From Cladorhizidae sp. MBARI D1340-BT2 (taxonomy: Eukaryota > Porifera > Demospongiae > Poecilosclerida > Cladorhizidae), in NCBI GenBank assembly GCA_028752905.1, contig JAQNBH010000002.1, positions 26,519,932-26,583,931 on the forward strand: a DNA stretch of 64,000 bases, written 5' to 3'. Positions 36,412-50,156 of the stretch are shown one piece after another. The notes under the pieces were generated by a model, which worked only from the letters and a program-made list of their open reading frames with translations, was not told where the DNA came from and ran no database searches. Both the position numbers and the translations under genes were made by a program. Every line of letters begins with the position of its first letter. The stretch's first letter is position 1.

Positions 36412-39241
36412 GTGGTAAGGTTTGGGATTTTTCCTGGCGTTTTCCAGTTGTCAAAGCGGTGGCCTGCAAGTGAAAAACCACTACATTTATTGATAATCTG
36501 TTCACATGTTGCAGATAAGGGCCTTCTCTATCAGTTGACAAAATCTGGGACTTTGGTCTTGTTAATTAGGGCAGTTATGAATTGTACTCTTACTTGATGC
36601 TAAACATGTTCTTGATATTTGCCCTAATTTGGTCTATATGTTTCTCATTTTCCCCCCGAAAATCTTGTTTTTTTGCCGTGAAGCTCATAACTTTTCTACA
36701 CTTTACCCAAAAAAGATACTTTTTATATCACCGGATAGCTCTTCTAATTATCTGTCTTTTGTACGTGCCAAAATTTTGAGTACTCTAAGTATTAGCAAGT
36801 TATGGTGATTTGAAGTGGTAAGGTTTGTGATTTTTCCTGGCGTTTTCCAGTTGCCAAAGCGGTGGCCTGCCAGTGAAAAACCACTACATTTATTGATAAT
36901 CTGTTCACATGTTGCAGATAAGGGCCTTCTCTATCAGTTGACAAAATCTGGGACTTTGGTCTTGTTAATTAGGGCAGTTATGAATTGTACTCTTACTTGA
37001 TGCTAAACATGTTCTTGATATTTGCCCTAATTTGGTCTATATGTTTCTCATTTTCCCCCCGAAAATCTTGTTTTTTTGCCGTGAAGCTCATAACTTTCTA
37101 CACTTTACCCAAAAAAGATAATTTTTATATCACCGGATAGCTCTTCTAATTATCTGTCTTTTGTATGTGCCAAAATTTTGAGTACTCTAAGTATTAGCAA
37201 GTTATGGTGATTTGAAGTGGTAAGGTTTGGGATTTTTCCTGGCGTTTTCCAGTTGTCAAAGCGGTGGCCTGCAAGTGAAAAACCACTACATTTATTGATA
37301 ATCTGTTCACATGTTGCAGTTAAGGGCCTTCTCTATCAGTTGACAAAATCTGGGACTTTGGTCTTGTTAATTAGGGCAGTTATGAATTGTACTCTTACTT
37401 GATGCTAAACATGTTCTTGATATTTGCCCTAATTTGGTCTATATGTTTCTCATTTTCCCCCCGAAAATCTTGTTTTTTTGCCGTGAAGCTCATAACTTTT
37501 CTACACTTTACCCAAAAAAGATACTTTTTATATCACCGGATAGCTCTTCTAATTATCTGTCTTTTGTACGTGCCAAAATGTTGAGTACTCTAAGTATTAG
37601 GAAGTTATGGTGATTTGAAGTGGTAAGGTTTGTGATTTTTCCTGGCGTTTTCCAGTTGCCAAAGCGGTGGCCTGCCAGTGAAAAACCACTACATTTATTG
37701 ATAATCTGTTCACATGTTGCAGATAAGGGCCTTCTCTATCAGTTGACAAAATCTGGGACTTTGGTCTTGTTAATTAGGGCAGTTATGAATTGTACTCTTA
37801 CTTGATGCTAAACATGTTCTTGATATTTGCCCTAATTTGGTCTATATATATGTTTCTCATTTTCCCCCCGAAAATCTTGTTTTTTTGCCGTGAAGCTCAT
37901 AACTTTCTACACTTTACCCAAAAAAGATAATTTTTATATCACCGGATAGCTCTTCTAATTATCTGTCTTTTGTATGTGCCAAAATTTTGAGTACTCTAAG
38001 TATTAGCAAGTTATGGTGATTTGAAGTGGTAAGGTTTGGGATTTTTCCTGGCGTTTTCCAGTTGTCAAAGCGGTGGCCTGCAAGTGAAAAACCACTACAT
38101 TTATTGATAATCTGTTCACATGTTGCAGATAAGGGCCTTCTCTATCAGTTGACAAAATCTGGGACTTTGGTCTTGTTAATTAGGGCAGTTATGAATTGTA
38201 CTCTTACTTGATGCTAAACATGTTCTTGATATTTGCCCTAATTTGGTCTATATATATGTTTCTCATTTTCCCCCCGAAAATCTTGTTTTTTTGCCGTGAA
38301 GCTCATAACTTTTCTACACTTTACCCAAAAAAGATACTTTTTATATCACCGGATAGCTCTTCTAATTATCTGTCTTTTGTACGTGCCAAAATTTTGAGTA
38401 CTCTAAGTATTAGCAAGTTATGGTGATTTGAAGTGGTAAGGTTTGTGATTTTTCCTGGCGTTTTCCAGTTGCCAAAGCGGTGGCCTGCCAGTGAAAAACC
38501 ACTACATTTATTGATAATCTGTTCACATGTTGCAGATAAGGGCCTTCTCTATCAGTTGACAAAATCTGGGACTTTGGTCTTGTTAATTAGGGCAGTTATG
38601 AATTGTACTCTTACTTGATGCTAAACATGTTCTTGATATTTGCCCTAATTTGGTCTATATATATGTTTCTCATTTTCCCCCCGAAAATCTTGTTTTTTTG
38701 CCGTGAAGCTCATAACTTTTCTACACTTTACCCAAAAAAGATACTTTTTATATCACCGGATAGCTCTTCTAATTATCTGTCTTTTGTACGTGCCAAAATT
38801 TTGAGTACTCTAAGTATTAGCAAGTTATGGTGATTTGAAGTGGTAAGGTTTGTGATTTTTCCTGGCGTTTTCCAGTTGCCAAAGCGGTGGCCTGCCAGTG
38901 AAAAACCACTACATTTATTGATAATCTGTTCACATGTTGCAGATAAGGGCCTTCTCTATCAGTTGACAAAATCTGGGACTTTGGTCTTGTTAATTAGGGC
39001 AGTTATGAATTGTACTCTTACTTGATGCTAAACATGTTCTTGATATTTGCCCTAATTTGGTCTATATGTTTCTCATTTCCCCCCCGAAAATCTTGTTTTT
39101 TTGCCGTGAAGCTCATAACTTTCTACACTTTACCCAAAAAAGATAATTTTTATATCACCGGATAGCCCTTCTAATTATCTGTCTTTTGTACGTGCCAAAA
39201 GTTTGAGTACTCTAAGTATTAGGAAGTTATGATGATTTGAA
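36412..39241 (+). repeat. Six-monomer HOR, 2427 bp, copy 1 with left monomer
   Basis: Monomers start at 36412, 36815, 37217, 37620, 38026, 38433 and 38840. The six-monomer unit begins at 36815. Alternating members carry TTGTC/GCAAGTG; the one at 37217 also has GCAGTTAAG at about 37316-37324, a core change found only here, at 39644 and at 45717. Offsets of 2427 link 36815 to 39242 and 38433 to 40860. Confidence 0.85.
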
Positions 39242-41669
39242 GTGGTAAGGTTTGTGATTTTTCCTGGCGTTTTCCAGTTGCCAAAGCGGTGGCCTGCCAG
39301 TGAAAAACCACTACATTTATTGATAATCTGTTCACATGTTGCAGATAAGGGCCTTCTCTATCAGTTGACAAAATCTGGGACTTTGGTCTTGTTAATTAGG
39401 GCAGTTATGAATTGTACTCTTACTTGATGCTAAACATGTTCTTGATATTTGCCCTAATTTGGTCTATATGTTTCTCATTTTCCCCCCGAAAATCTTGTTT
39501 TTTTGCCGTGAAGCTCATAACTTTCTACACTTTACCCAAAAAAGATAATTTTTATATCACCGGATAGCTCTTCTAATTATCTGTCTTTTGTATGTGCCAA
39601 AATTTTGAGTACTCTAAGTATTAGCAAGTTATGGTGATTTGAAGTGGTAAGGTTTGGGATTTTTCCTGGCGTTTTCCAGTTGTCAAAGCGGTGGCCTGCA
39701 AGTGAAAAACCACTACATTTATTGATAATCTGTTCACATGTTGCAGTTAAGGGCCTTCTCTATCAGTTGACAAAATCTGGGACTTTGGTCTTGTTAATTA
39801 GGGCAGTTATGAATTGTACTCTTACTTGATGCTAAACATGTTCTTGATATTTGCCCTAATTTGGTCTATATGTTTCTCATTTTCCCCCCGAAAATCTTGT
39901 TTTTTTGCCGTGAAGCTCATAACTTTTCTACACTTTACCCAAAAAAGATACTTTTTATATCACCGGATAGCTCTTCTAATTATCTGTCTTTTTTACGTGC
40001 CAAAATGTTGAGTACTCTAAGTATTAGGAAGTTATGGTGATTTGAAGTGGTAAGGTTTGTGATTTTTCCTGGCGTTTTCCAGTTGCCAAAGCGGTGGCCT
40101 GCCAGTGAAAAACCACTACATTTATTGATAATCTGTTCACATGTTGCAGATAAGGGCCTTCTCTATCAGTTGACAAAATCTGGGACTTTGGTCTTGTTAA
40201 TTAGGGCAGTTATGAATTGTACTCTTACTTGATGCTAAACATGTTCTTGATATTTGCCCTAATTTGGTCTATATATATGTTTCTCATTTTCCCCCCGAAA
40301 ATCTTGTTTTTTTGCCGTGAAGCTCATAACTTTCTACACTTTACCCAAAAAAGATAATTTTTATATCACCGGATAGCTCTTCTAATTATCTGTCTTTTGT
40401 ATGTGCCAAAATTTTGAGTACTCTAAGTATTAGCAAGTTATGGTGATTTGAAGTGGTAAGGTTTGGGATTTTTCCTGGCGTTTTCCAGTTGTCAAAGCGG
40501 TGGCCTGCAAGTGAAAAACCACTACATTTATTGATAATCTGTTCACATGTTGCAGATAAGGGCCTTCTCTATCAGTTGACAAAATCTGGGACTTTGGTCT
40601 TGTTAATTAGGGCAGTTATGAATTGTACTCTTACTTGATGCTAAACATGTTCTTGATATTTGCCCTAATTTGGTCTATATATATGTTTCTCATTTTCCCC
40701 CCGAAAATCTTGTTTTTTTGCCGTGAAGCTCATAACTTTTCTACACTTTACCCAAAAAAGATACTTTTTATATCACCGGATAGCTCTTCTAATTATCTGT
40801 CTTTTGTACGTGCCAAAATTTTGAGTACTCTAAGTATTAGCAAGTTATGGTGATTTGAAGTGGTAAGGTTTGTGATTTTTCCTGGCGTTTTCCAGTTGCC
40901 AAAGCGGTGGCCTGCCAGTGAAAAACCACTACATTTATTGATAATCTGTTCACATGTTGCAGATAAGGGCCTTCTCTATCAGTTGACAAAATCTGGGACT
41001 TTGGTCTTGTTAATTAGGGCAGTTATGAATTGTACTCTTACTTGATGCTAAACATGTTCTTGATATTTGCCCTAATTTGGTCTATATATATGTTTCTCAT
41101 TTTCCCCCCGAAAATCTTGTTTTTTTGCCGTGAAGCTCATAACTTTTCTACACTTTACCCAAAAAAGATACTTTTTATATCACCGGATAGCTCTTCTAAT
41201 TATCTGTCTTTTGTATGTGCCAAAATTTTGAGTACTCTAAGTATTAGCAAGTTATGGTGATTTGAAGTGGTAAGGTTTGTGATTTTTCCTGGCGTTTTCC
41301 AGTTGCCAAAGCGGTGGCCTGCCAGTGAAAAACCACTACATTTATTGATAATCTGTTCACATGTTGCAGATAAGGGCCTTCTCTATCAGTTGACAAAATC
41401 TGGGACTTTGGTCTTGTTAATTAGGGCAGTTATGAATTGTACTCTTACTTGATGCTAAACATGTTCTTGATATTTGCCCTAATTTGGTCTATATGTTTCT
41501 CATTTTCCCCCCGAAAATCTTGTTTTTTTGCCGTGAAGCTCATAACATTTCTACACTTTACCCAAAAAAGATAATTTTTATATCACCAGATAGCTCTTCT
41601 AATTATCTGTCTTTTGTACGTGCCAAAATTTTAAGTACTCTAAGTATTAGCAAGTTATAGTGATTTGAA
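39242..41669 (+). repeat. Six-monomer HOR, 2427 bp, copy 2
   Basis: Monomers start at 39242, 39644, 40047, 40453, 40860 and 41267. All diagnostic markers of copy 1 repeat until about 41490. There the last variable part becomes ATTTC/CACCAGATAG/TTTTAAG/TTATAGTG instead of the TAGCCC/AAAAGTTTGAG type at the same place in copy 1. A private T occurs near 39992 (TTTTTTACG). Confidence 0.83.
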
Positions 41670-44600
41670 GTGGTAAGGTTTGTGATTTTTCCTGGCGTTT
41701 TCCAGTTGCCAAAGCGGTGGCCTGCCAGTGAAAAACCACTACATTTATTGATAATCTGTTCACATGTTGCAGATAAGGGCCTTCTCTATCAGTTGACAAA
41801 ATCTGGGACTTTGGTCTTGTTAATTAGGGCAGTTATGAATTGTACTCTTACTTGATGCTAAACATGTTCTTGATATTTGCCCTAATTTGGTCTATATATA
41901 TGTTTCTCATTTTCCCCCCGAAAATCTTGTTTTTTTGCCGTGAAGCTCATAACTTTTCTACACTTTACCCAAAAAAGATACTTTTTATATCACCGGATAG
42001 CTCTTCTAATTATCTGTCTTTTGTACGTGCCAAAATTTTGAGTACTCTAAGTATTAGCAAGTTATGGTGATTTGAAGTGGTAAGGTTTGTGATTTTTCCT
42101 GGCGTTTTCCAGTTGCCAAAGCGGTGGCCTGCCAGTGAAAAACCACTACATTTATTGATAATCTGTTCACATGTTGCAGATAAGGGCCTTCTCTATCAGT
42201 TGACAAAATCTGGGACTTTGGTCTTGTTAATTAGGGCAGTTATGAATTGTACTCTTACTTGATGCTAAACATGTTCTTGATATTTGCCCTAATTTGGTCT
42301 ACATGTTTCTCATTTTCCCCCCGAAAATCTTGTTGTTTTGCCGTGAAGCTCATAACTTTTCAATACTTTACCCAAAAAAGATAATTTTTATATCACCGGA
42401 TAGCCCTTCTAATTATCTGTCTTTTGTACGTGCCAAAATGTTGAGTACTCTAAGTATTAGGAAGTTATGGTGATTTGAAGTGGTAAGGTTTGGGATTTTT
42501 CCTGGCGTTTTCCAGTTGCCAAAGCGGTGGCCTGCCAGTGAAAAACCACTACATTTATTGATAATCTGTTCACATGTTGCAGATAAGGGCCTTCTCTATC
42601 AGTTGACAAAATCTGGGACTTTGGTCTTGTTAATTAGGGCAGTTATGAATTGTACTCTTACTTGATGCTAAACATGTTCTTGATATTTGCCCTAATTTGG
42701 TCTATATATATGTTTCTCATTTCCCCCCCGAAAATCTTGTTTTTTTGCCGTGAAGCTCATAACTTTTCTACACTTTACCCAAAAAAGATACTTTTTATAT
42801 CACCGGATAGCTCTTCTAATTATCTGTCTTTTGTACGTGCCAAAATGTTGAGTACTCTAAGTATTAGGAAGTTATGGTGATTTGAAGTGGTAAGGTTTGT
42901 GATTTTTCCTGGCGTTTTCCAGTTGCCAAAGCGGTGGCCTGCCAGTGAAAAACCACTACATTTATTGATAATCTGTTCACATGTTGCAGATAAGGGCCTT
43001 CTCTATCAGTTGACAAAATCTGGGACTTTGGTCTTGTTAATTAGGGCAGTTATGAATTGTACTCTTACTTGATGCTAAACATGTTCTTGATATTTGCCCT
43101 AATTTGGTCTATATATATGTTTCTCATTTCCCCCCGAAAATCTTGTTTTTTTGCCGTGAAGCTCATAACTTTTCTACACTTTACCCAAAAAAGATACTTT
43201 TTATATCACCGGATAGCTCTTCTAATTATCTGTCTTTTGTACGTGCCAAAATTTTGAGTACTCTAAGTATTAGCAAGTTATGGTGATTTGAAGTGGTAAG
43301 GTTTGTGATTTTTCCTGGCGTTTTCCAGTTGCCAAAGCGGTGGCCTGCCAGTGAAAAACCACTACATTTATTGATAATCTGTTCACATGTTGCAGATAAG
43401 GGCCTTCTCTATCAGTTGACAAAATCTGGGACTTTGGTCTTGTTAATTAGGGCAGTTATGAATTGTACTCTTACTTGATGCTAAACATGTTCTTGATATT
43501 TGCCCTAATTTGGTCTATATGTTTCTCATTTTCCCCCCGAAAATCTTGTTTTTTTGCCGTGAAGCTCATAACTTTTCAATACTTTACCCAAAAAAGATAA
43601 TTTTTATATCACCGGATAGCCCTTCTAATTATCTGTCTTTTGTACGTGCCAAAATGTTGAGTACTCTAAGTATTAGGAAGTTATGGTGATTTGAAGTGGT
43701 AAGGTTTGGGATTTTTCCTGGCGTTTTCCAGTTGCCAAAGCGGTGGCCTGCCAGTGAAAAACCACTACATTTATTGATAATCTGTTCACATGTTGCAGAT
43801 AAGGGCCTTCTCTATCAGTTGACAAAATCTGGGACTTTGGTCTTGTTAATTAGGGCAGTTATGAATTGTACTCTTACTTGATGCTAAACATGTTCTTGAT
43901 ATTTGCCCTAATTTGGTCTATATATATGTTTCTCATTTCCCCCCCGAAAATCTTGTTTTTTTGCCGTGAAGCTCATAACTTTTCTACACTTTACCCAAAA
44001 AAGATACTTTTTATATCACCGGATAGCTCTTCTAATTATCTGTCTTTTGTACGTGCCAAAATTTTAAGTACTCTAAGTATTAGCAAGTTATAGTGATTTG
44101 AAGTGGTAAGGTTTGTGATTTTTCCTGGCGTTTTCCAGTTGCCAAAGCGGTGGCCTGCCAGTGAAAAACCACTACATTTATTGATAATCTGTTCACATGT
44201 TGCAGATAAGGGCCTTCTCTATCAGTTGACAAAATCTGGGACTTTGGTCTTGTTAATTAGGGCAGTTATGAATTGTACTCTTACTTGATGCTAAACATGT
44301 TCTTGATATTTGCCCTAATTTGGTCTATATATATGTTTCTCATTTTCCCCCCGAAAATCTTGTTTTTTTGCCGTGAAGCTCATAACTTTTCTACACTTTA
44401 CCCAAAAAAGATACTTTTTATATCACCGGATAGCTCTTCTAATTATCTGTCTTTTGTACGTGCCAAAATTTTGAGTACTCTAAGTATTAGCAAGTTATGG
44501 TGATTTGAAGTGGTAAGGTTTGTGATTTTTCCTGGCGTTTTCCAGTTGCCAAAGCGGTGGCCTGCCAGTGAAAAACCACTACATTTATTGATAATCTGTT

Positions 44601-44911
44601 CACATGTTGCAGATAAGGGCCTTCTCTATCAGTTGACAAAATCTGGGACTTTGGTCTTGTTAATTAGGGCAGTTATGAATTGTACTCTTACTTGATGCTA
44701 AACATGTTCTTGATATTTGCCCTAATTTGGTCTATATGTTTCTCATTTTCCCCCCGAAAATCTTGTTTTTTTGCCGTGAAGCTCATAACTTTCTACACTT
44801 TACCCAAAAAAGATAATTTTTATATCACCGGATAGCTCTTCTAATTATCTGTCTTTTGTATGTGCCAAAATTTTGAGTACTCTAAGTATTAGCAAGTTAT
44901 GGTGATTTGAA
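41670..44911 (+). repeat. Monomer block duplicating 34.4-36.2 kb (offset 8093)
   Basis: Monomers start at 41670, 42077, 42480, 42887, 43293, 43696, 44103 and 44510. From 42480 to about 44330 the types match 34387-36240 at +8093, including one three-monomer HOR copy (42887-44102). Monomer 42077 has CTACATG and TTGTTGTTTTGCC in its variable part, a pair that recurs at 51590, 56437 and 58151. Monomer 44510 adds about 407 bp and shifts the offset for the next block to 8500. Confidence 0.8.
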
Positions 44912-46928
44912 GTGGTAAGGTTTGGGATTTTTCCTGGCGTTTTCCAGTTGTCAAAGCGGTGGCCTGCAAGTGAAAAACCACTACATTTATTGATAATCTG
45001 TTCACATGTTGCAGATAAGGGCCTTCTCTATCAGTTGACAAAATCTGGGACTTTGGTCTTGTTAATTAGGGCAGTTATGAATTGTACTCTTACTTGATGC
45101 TAAACATGTTCTTGATATTTGCCCTAATTTGGTCTATATGTTTCTCATTTTACCCCCGAAAATCTTGTTTTTTTGCCGTGAAGCTCATAACTTTTCTACA
45201 CTTTACCTAAAAAAGATACTTTTTATATCACCGGATAGCTCTTCTAATTATCTGTCTTTTGTACGTGCCAAAATTTTGAGTACTCTAAGTATTAGCAAGT
45301 TATGGTGATTTGAAGTGGTAAGGTTTGTGATTTTTCCTGGCGTTTTCCAGTTGCCAAAGCGGTGGCCTGCCAGTGAAAAACCACTACATTTATTGATAAT
45401 CTGTTCACATGTTGCAGATAAGGGCCTTCTCTATCAGTTGACAAAATCTGGGACTTTGGTCTTGTTAATTAGGGCAGTTATGAATTGTACTCTTACTTGA
45501 TGCTAAACATGTTCTTGATATTTGCCCTAATTTGGTCTATATGTTTCTCATTTTCCCCCCGAAAATCTTGTTTTTTTGCCGTGAAGCTCATAACTTTCTA
45601 CACTTTACCCAAAAAAGATAATTTTTATATCACCGGATAGCTCTTCTAATTATCTGTCTTTTGTATGTGCCAAAATTTTGAGTACTCTAAGTATTAGCAA
45701 GTTATGGTGATTTGAAGTGGTAAGGTTTGGGATTTTTCCTGGCGTTTTCCAGTTGTCAAAGCGGTGGCCTGCAAGTGAAAAACCACTACATTTATTGATA
45801 ATCTGTTCACATGTTGCAGTTAAGGGCCTTCTCTATCAGTTGACAAAATCTGGGACTTTGGTCTTGTTAATTAGGGCAGTTATGAATTGTACTCTTACTT
45901 GATGTAAAACATGTTCTTGATATTTGCCCTAATTTGGTCTATATGTTTCTCATTTTCCCCCCGAAAATCTTGTTTTTTTGCCGTGAAGCTCATAACTTTT
46001 CTACACTTTACCCAAAAAAGATACTTTTTATATCACCGGATAGCTCTTCTAATTATCTGTCTTTTGTACGTGCCAAAATGTTGAGTACTCTAAGTATTAG
46101 GAAGTTATGGTGATTTGAAGTGGTAAGGTTTGTGATTTTTCCTGGCGTTTTCCAGTTGCCAAAGCGGTGGCCTGCCAGTGAAAAACCACTACATTTATTG
46201 ATAATCTGTTCACATGTTGCAGATAAGGGCCTTCTCTATCAGTTGACAAAATCTGGGACTTTGGTCTTGTTAATTAGGGCAGTTATGAATTGTACTCTTA
46301 CTTGATGCTAAACATGTTCTTGATATTTGCCCTAATTTGGTCTATATATATGTTTCTCATTTTCCCCCCGAAAATCTTGTTTTTTTGCCGTGAAGCTCAT
46401 AACTTTCTACACTTTACCCAAAAAAGATAATTTTTATATCACCGGATAGCTCTTCTAATTATCTGTCTTTTGTATGTGCCAAAATTTTGAGTACTCTAAG
46501 TATTAGCAAGTTATGGTGATTTGAAGTGGTAAGGTTTGGGATTTTTCCTGGCGTTTTCCAGTTGTCAAAGCGGTGGCCTGCAAGTGAAAAACCACTACAT
46601 TTATTGATAATCTGTTCACATGTTGCAGATAAGGGCCTTCTCTATCAGTTGACAAAATCTGGGACTTTGGTCTTGTTAATTAGGGCAGTTATGAATTGTA
46701 CTCTTACTTGATGCTAAACATGTTCTTGATATTTGCCCTAATTTGGTCTATATGTTTCTCATTTCCCCCACGAAAATCTTGTTTTTTTGCCGTGAAGCTC
46801 ATAACTTTTCTACACTTTACCCAAAAAAGATAATTTTTATATCACCGGATAGCCCTTCTAATTATCTGTCTTTTGTACGTGCCAAAAGTTTGAGTACTCT
46901 AAGTATTAGGAAGTTATGATGATTTGAA
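44912..46928 (+). repeat. Distant copy of 36.4-38.2 kb (offset 8500)
   Basis: Monomers start at 44912, 45315, 45717, 46120 and 46526. They repeat 36412, 36815, 37217, 37620 and 38026 at exactly +8500, including the GCAGTTAAG core change in 45717. The match ends in the last monomer near 46740, where (TA)4 is replaced by (TA)2 and CCCCCACG. Private changes include TTTTACCCCCG near 45150 and GATGTAAAAC near 45902. Confidence 0.85.
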
Positions 46929-49900
46929 GTGGTAAGGTTTGTGATTTTTCCTGGCGTTTTCCAGTTGCCAAAGCGGTGGCCTGCCAGTGAAAAACCACTA
47001 CATTTATTGATAATCTGTTCACATGTTGCAGATAAGGGCCTTCTCTATCAGTTGACAAAATCTGGGACTTTGGTCTTGTTAATTAGGGCAGTTATGAATT
47101 GTACTCTTACTTGATGCTAAACATGTTCTTGATATTTGCCCTAATTTGGTCTATATGTTTCTCATTTTCCCCCCGAAAATCTTGTTTTTTTGCCGTGAAG
47201 CTCATAACTTTTCTACACTTTACCCAAAAAAGATAATTTTTATATCACCGGATAGCTCTTCTAATTATCTGTCTTTTGTACGTGCCAAAATTTTAAGTAC
47301 TCTAAGTATTAGCAAGTTATAGTGATTTGAAGTGGTAAGGTTTGTGATTTTTCCTGGCGTTTTCCAGTTGCCAAAGCGGTGGCCTGCCAGTGAAAAACCA
47401 CTACATTTATTGATAATCTGTTCACATGTTGCAGATAAGGGCCTTCTCTATCAGTTGACAAAATCTGGGACTTTGGTCTTGTTAATTAGGGCAGTTATGA
47501 ATTGTACTCTTACTTGATGCTAAACATGTTCTTGATATTTGCCCTAATTTGGTCTATATATATGTTTCTCATTTTCCCCCCGAAAATCTTGTTTTTTTGC
47601 CGTGAAGCTCATAACTTTTCTACACTTTACCCAAAAAAGATACTTTTTATATCACCGGATAGCTCTTCTAATTATCTGTCTTTTGTACGTGCCAAAATTT
47701 TGAGTACTCTAAGTATTAGCAAGTTATGGTGATTTGAAGTGGTAAGGTTTGTGATTTTTCCTGGCGTTTTCCAGTTGCCAAAGCGGTGGCCTGCCAGTGA
47801 AAAACCACTACATTTATTGATAATCTGTTCACATGTTGCAGATAAGGGCCTTCTCTATCAGTTGACAAAATCTGGGACTTTGGTCTTGTTAATTAGGGCA
47901 GTTATGAATTGTACTCTTACTTGATGCTAAACATGTTCTTGATATTTGCCCTAATTTGGTCTATATGTTTCTCATTTTCCCCCCGAAAATCTTGTTTTTT
48001 TGCCGTGAAGCTCATAACTTTTCTACACTTTACCCAAAAAAGATAATTTTTATATCACCGGATAGCCCTTCTAATTATCTGTCTTTTGTACGTGCCAAAA
48101 GTTTGAGTACTCTAAGTATTAGGAAGTTATGATGATTTCAAGTGGTAAGGTTTGTGATTTTTCCTGGCGTTTTCCAGTTGCCAAAGCGGTGGCCTGCCAG
48201 TGAAAAACCACTACATTTATTGATAATCTGTTCACATGTTGCAGATAAGGGCCTTCTCTATCAGTTGACAAAATCTGGGACTTTGGTCTTGTTAATTAGG
48301 GCAGTTATGAATTGTACTCTTACTTGATGCTAAACATGTTCTTGATATTTGCCCTAATTTGGTCTATATGTTTCTCATTTTCCCCCCGAAAATCTGGTTT
48401 TTTTGCCGTGAAGCTCATAACTTTTCTACACTTTACCCAAAAAAGATAATTTTTATATCATCGGATAGCTCTTCTAATTTTGTATTTTGTACGTGCCAAA
48501 ATTTTAAGTACTCTAAGTATTAGCAAGTTATGGTGATTTGAAGTGGTAAGGTTTGGGATTTTTCCTGGCGTTTTCCAGTTGCCAAAGCGGTGGCCTGCCA
48601 GTGAAAAACCACTACATTTATTGATAATCTGTTCACATGTTGCAGATAAGGGCCTTCTCTATCAGTTGACAAAATCTGGGACTTTGGTCTTGTTAATTAG
48701 GGCAGTTATGAATTGTACTCTTACTTGATGCTAAACATGTTCTTGATATTTGCCCTAATTTGGTCTATATGTTTCTCATTTCCCCCCCGAAAATCTTGTT
48801 TTTTTGCCGTGAAGCTCATAACTTTTCTACACTTTACCCAAAAAAGATAATTTTTATATCACCGGATAGCTCTTCTAATTATCTGTCTTTTGTACGTGCC
48901 AAAATTTTAAGTACTCTAAGTATTAGCAAGTTATAGTGATTTGAAGTGGTAAGGTTTGTGATTTTTCCTGGCGTTTTCCAGTTGCCAAAGCGGTGGCCTG
49001 CCAGTGAAAAACCACTACATTTATTGATAATCTGTTCACATGTTGCAGATAAGGGCCTTCTCTATCAGTTGACAAAATCTGGGACTTTGGTCTTGTTAAT
49101 TAGGGCAGTTATGAATTGTACTCTTACTTGATGCTAAACATGTTCTTGATATTTGCCCTAATTTGGTCTATATATATGTTTCTCATTTTCCCCCCGAAAA
49201 TCTTGTTTTTTTGCCGTGAAGCTCATAACTTTTCTACACTTTACCCAAAAAAGATACTTTTTATATCACCGGATAGCTCTTCTAATTATCTGTCTTTTGT
49301 ACGTGCCAAAATTTTGAGTACTCTAAGTATTAGTAAGTTATGGTGATTTGAAGTGGTAAGGTTTGTGATTTTTCCTGGCGTTTTCCAGTTGCCAAAGCGG
49401 TGGCCTGCCAGTGAAAAACCACTACATTTATTGATAATCTGTTCACATGTTGCAGATAAGGGCCTTCTCTATCAGTTGACAAAATCTGGGACTTTGGTCT
49501 TGTTAATTAGGGCAGTTATGAATTGTACTCTTACTTGATGCTAAACATGTTCTTGATATTTGCCCTAATTTGGTCTATATGTTTCTCATTTTCCCCCCGA
49601 AAATCTTGTTTTTTTGCCGTGAAGCTCATAACTTTTCTACACTTTACCCAAAAAAGATAATTTTTATATCACCGGATAGCCCTTCTAATTATCTGTCTTT
49701 TGTACGTGCCAAAAGTTTGAGTACTCTAAGTATTAGGAAGTTATGATGATTTCAAGTGGTAAGGTTTGTGATTTTTCCTGGCGTTTTCCAGTTGCCAAAG
49801 CGGTGGCCTGCCAGTGAAAAACCACTACATTTATTGATAATCTGTTCACATGTTGCAGATAAGGGCCTTCTCTATCAGTTGACAAAATCTGGGACTTTGG

Positions 49901-50156
49901 TCTTGTTAATTAGGGCAGTTATGAATTGTACTCTTACTTGATGCTAAACATGTTCTTGATATTTGCCCTAATTTGGTCTATATGTTTCTCATTTTCCCCC
50001 CGAAAATCTGGTTTTTTTGCCGTGAAGCTCATAACTTTTCTACACTTTACCCAAAAAAGATAATTTTTATATCATCGGATAGCTCTTCTAATTTTGTATT
50101 TTGTACGTGCCAAAATTTTAAGTACTCTAAGTATTAGCAAGTTATGGTGATTTGAA
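46929..50156 (+). repeat. Four-monomer HOR, 1614 bp, two copies
   Basis: Copies start at 47332 and 48946 (members 47739, 48142, 48543 and 49353, 49756, 50157), preceded by 46929. Markers repeated at +1614 are GATACTTTTT with (TA)4, TTATGATGATTTCAAG, and a variable part with AAATCTGG and CTAATTTTGTATTTTG (about 48395-48490 and 50008-50103). That last type is also found at 52578 and 54192. The match ends in the variable part of the 50157 unit. Confidence 0.83.
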
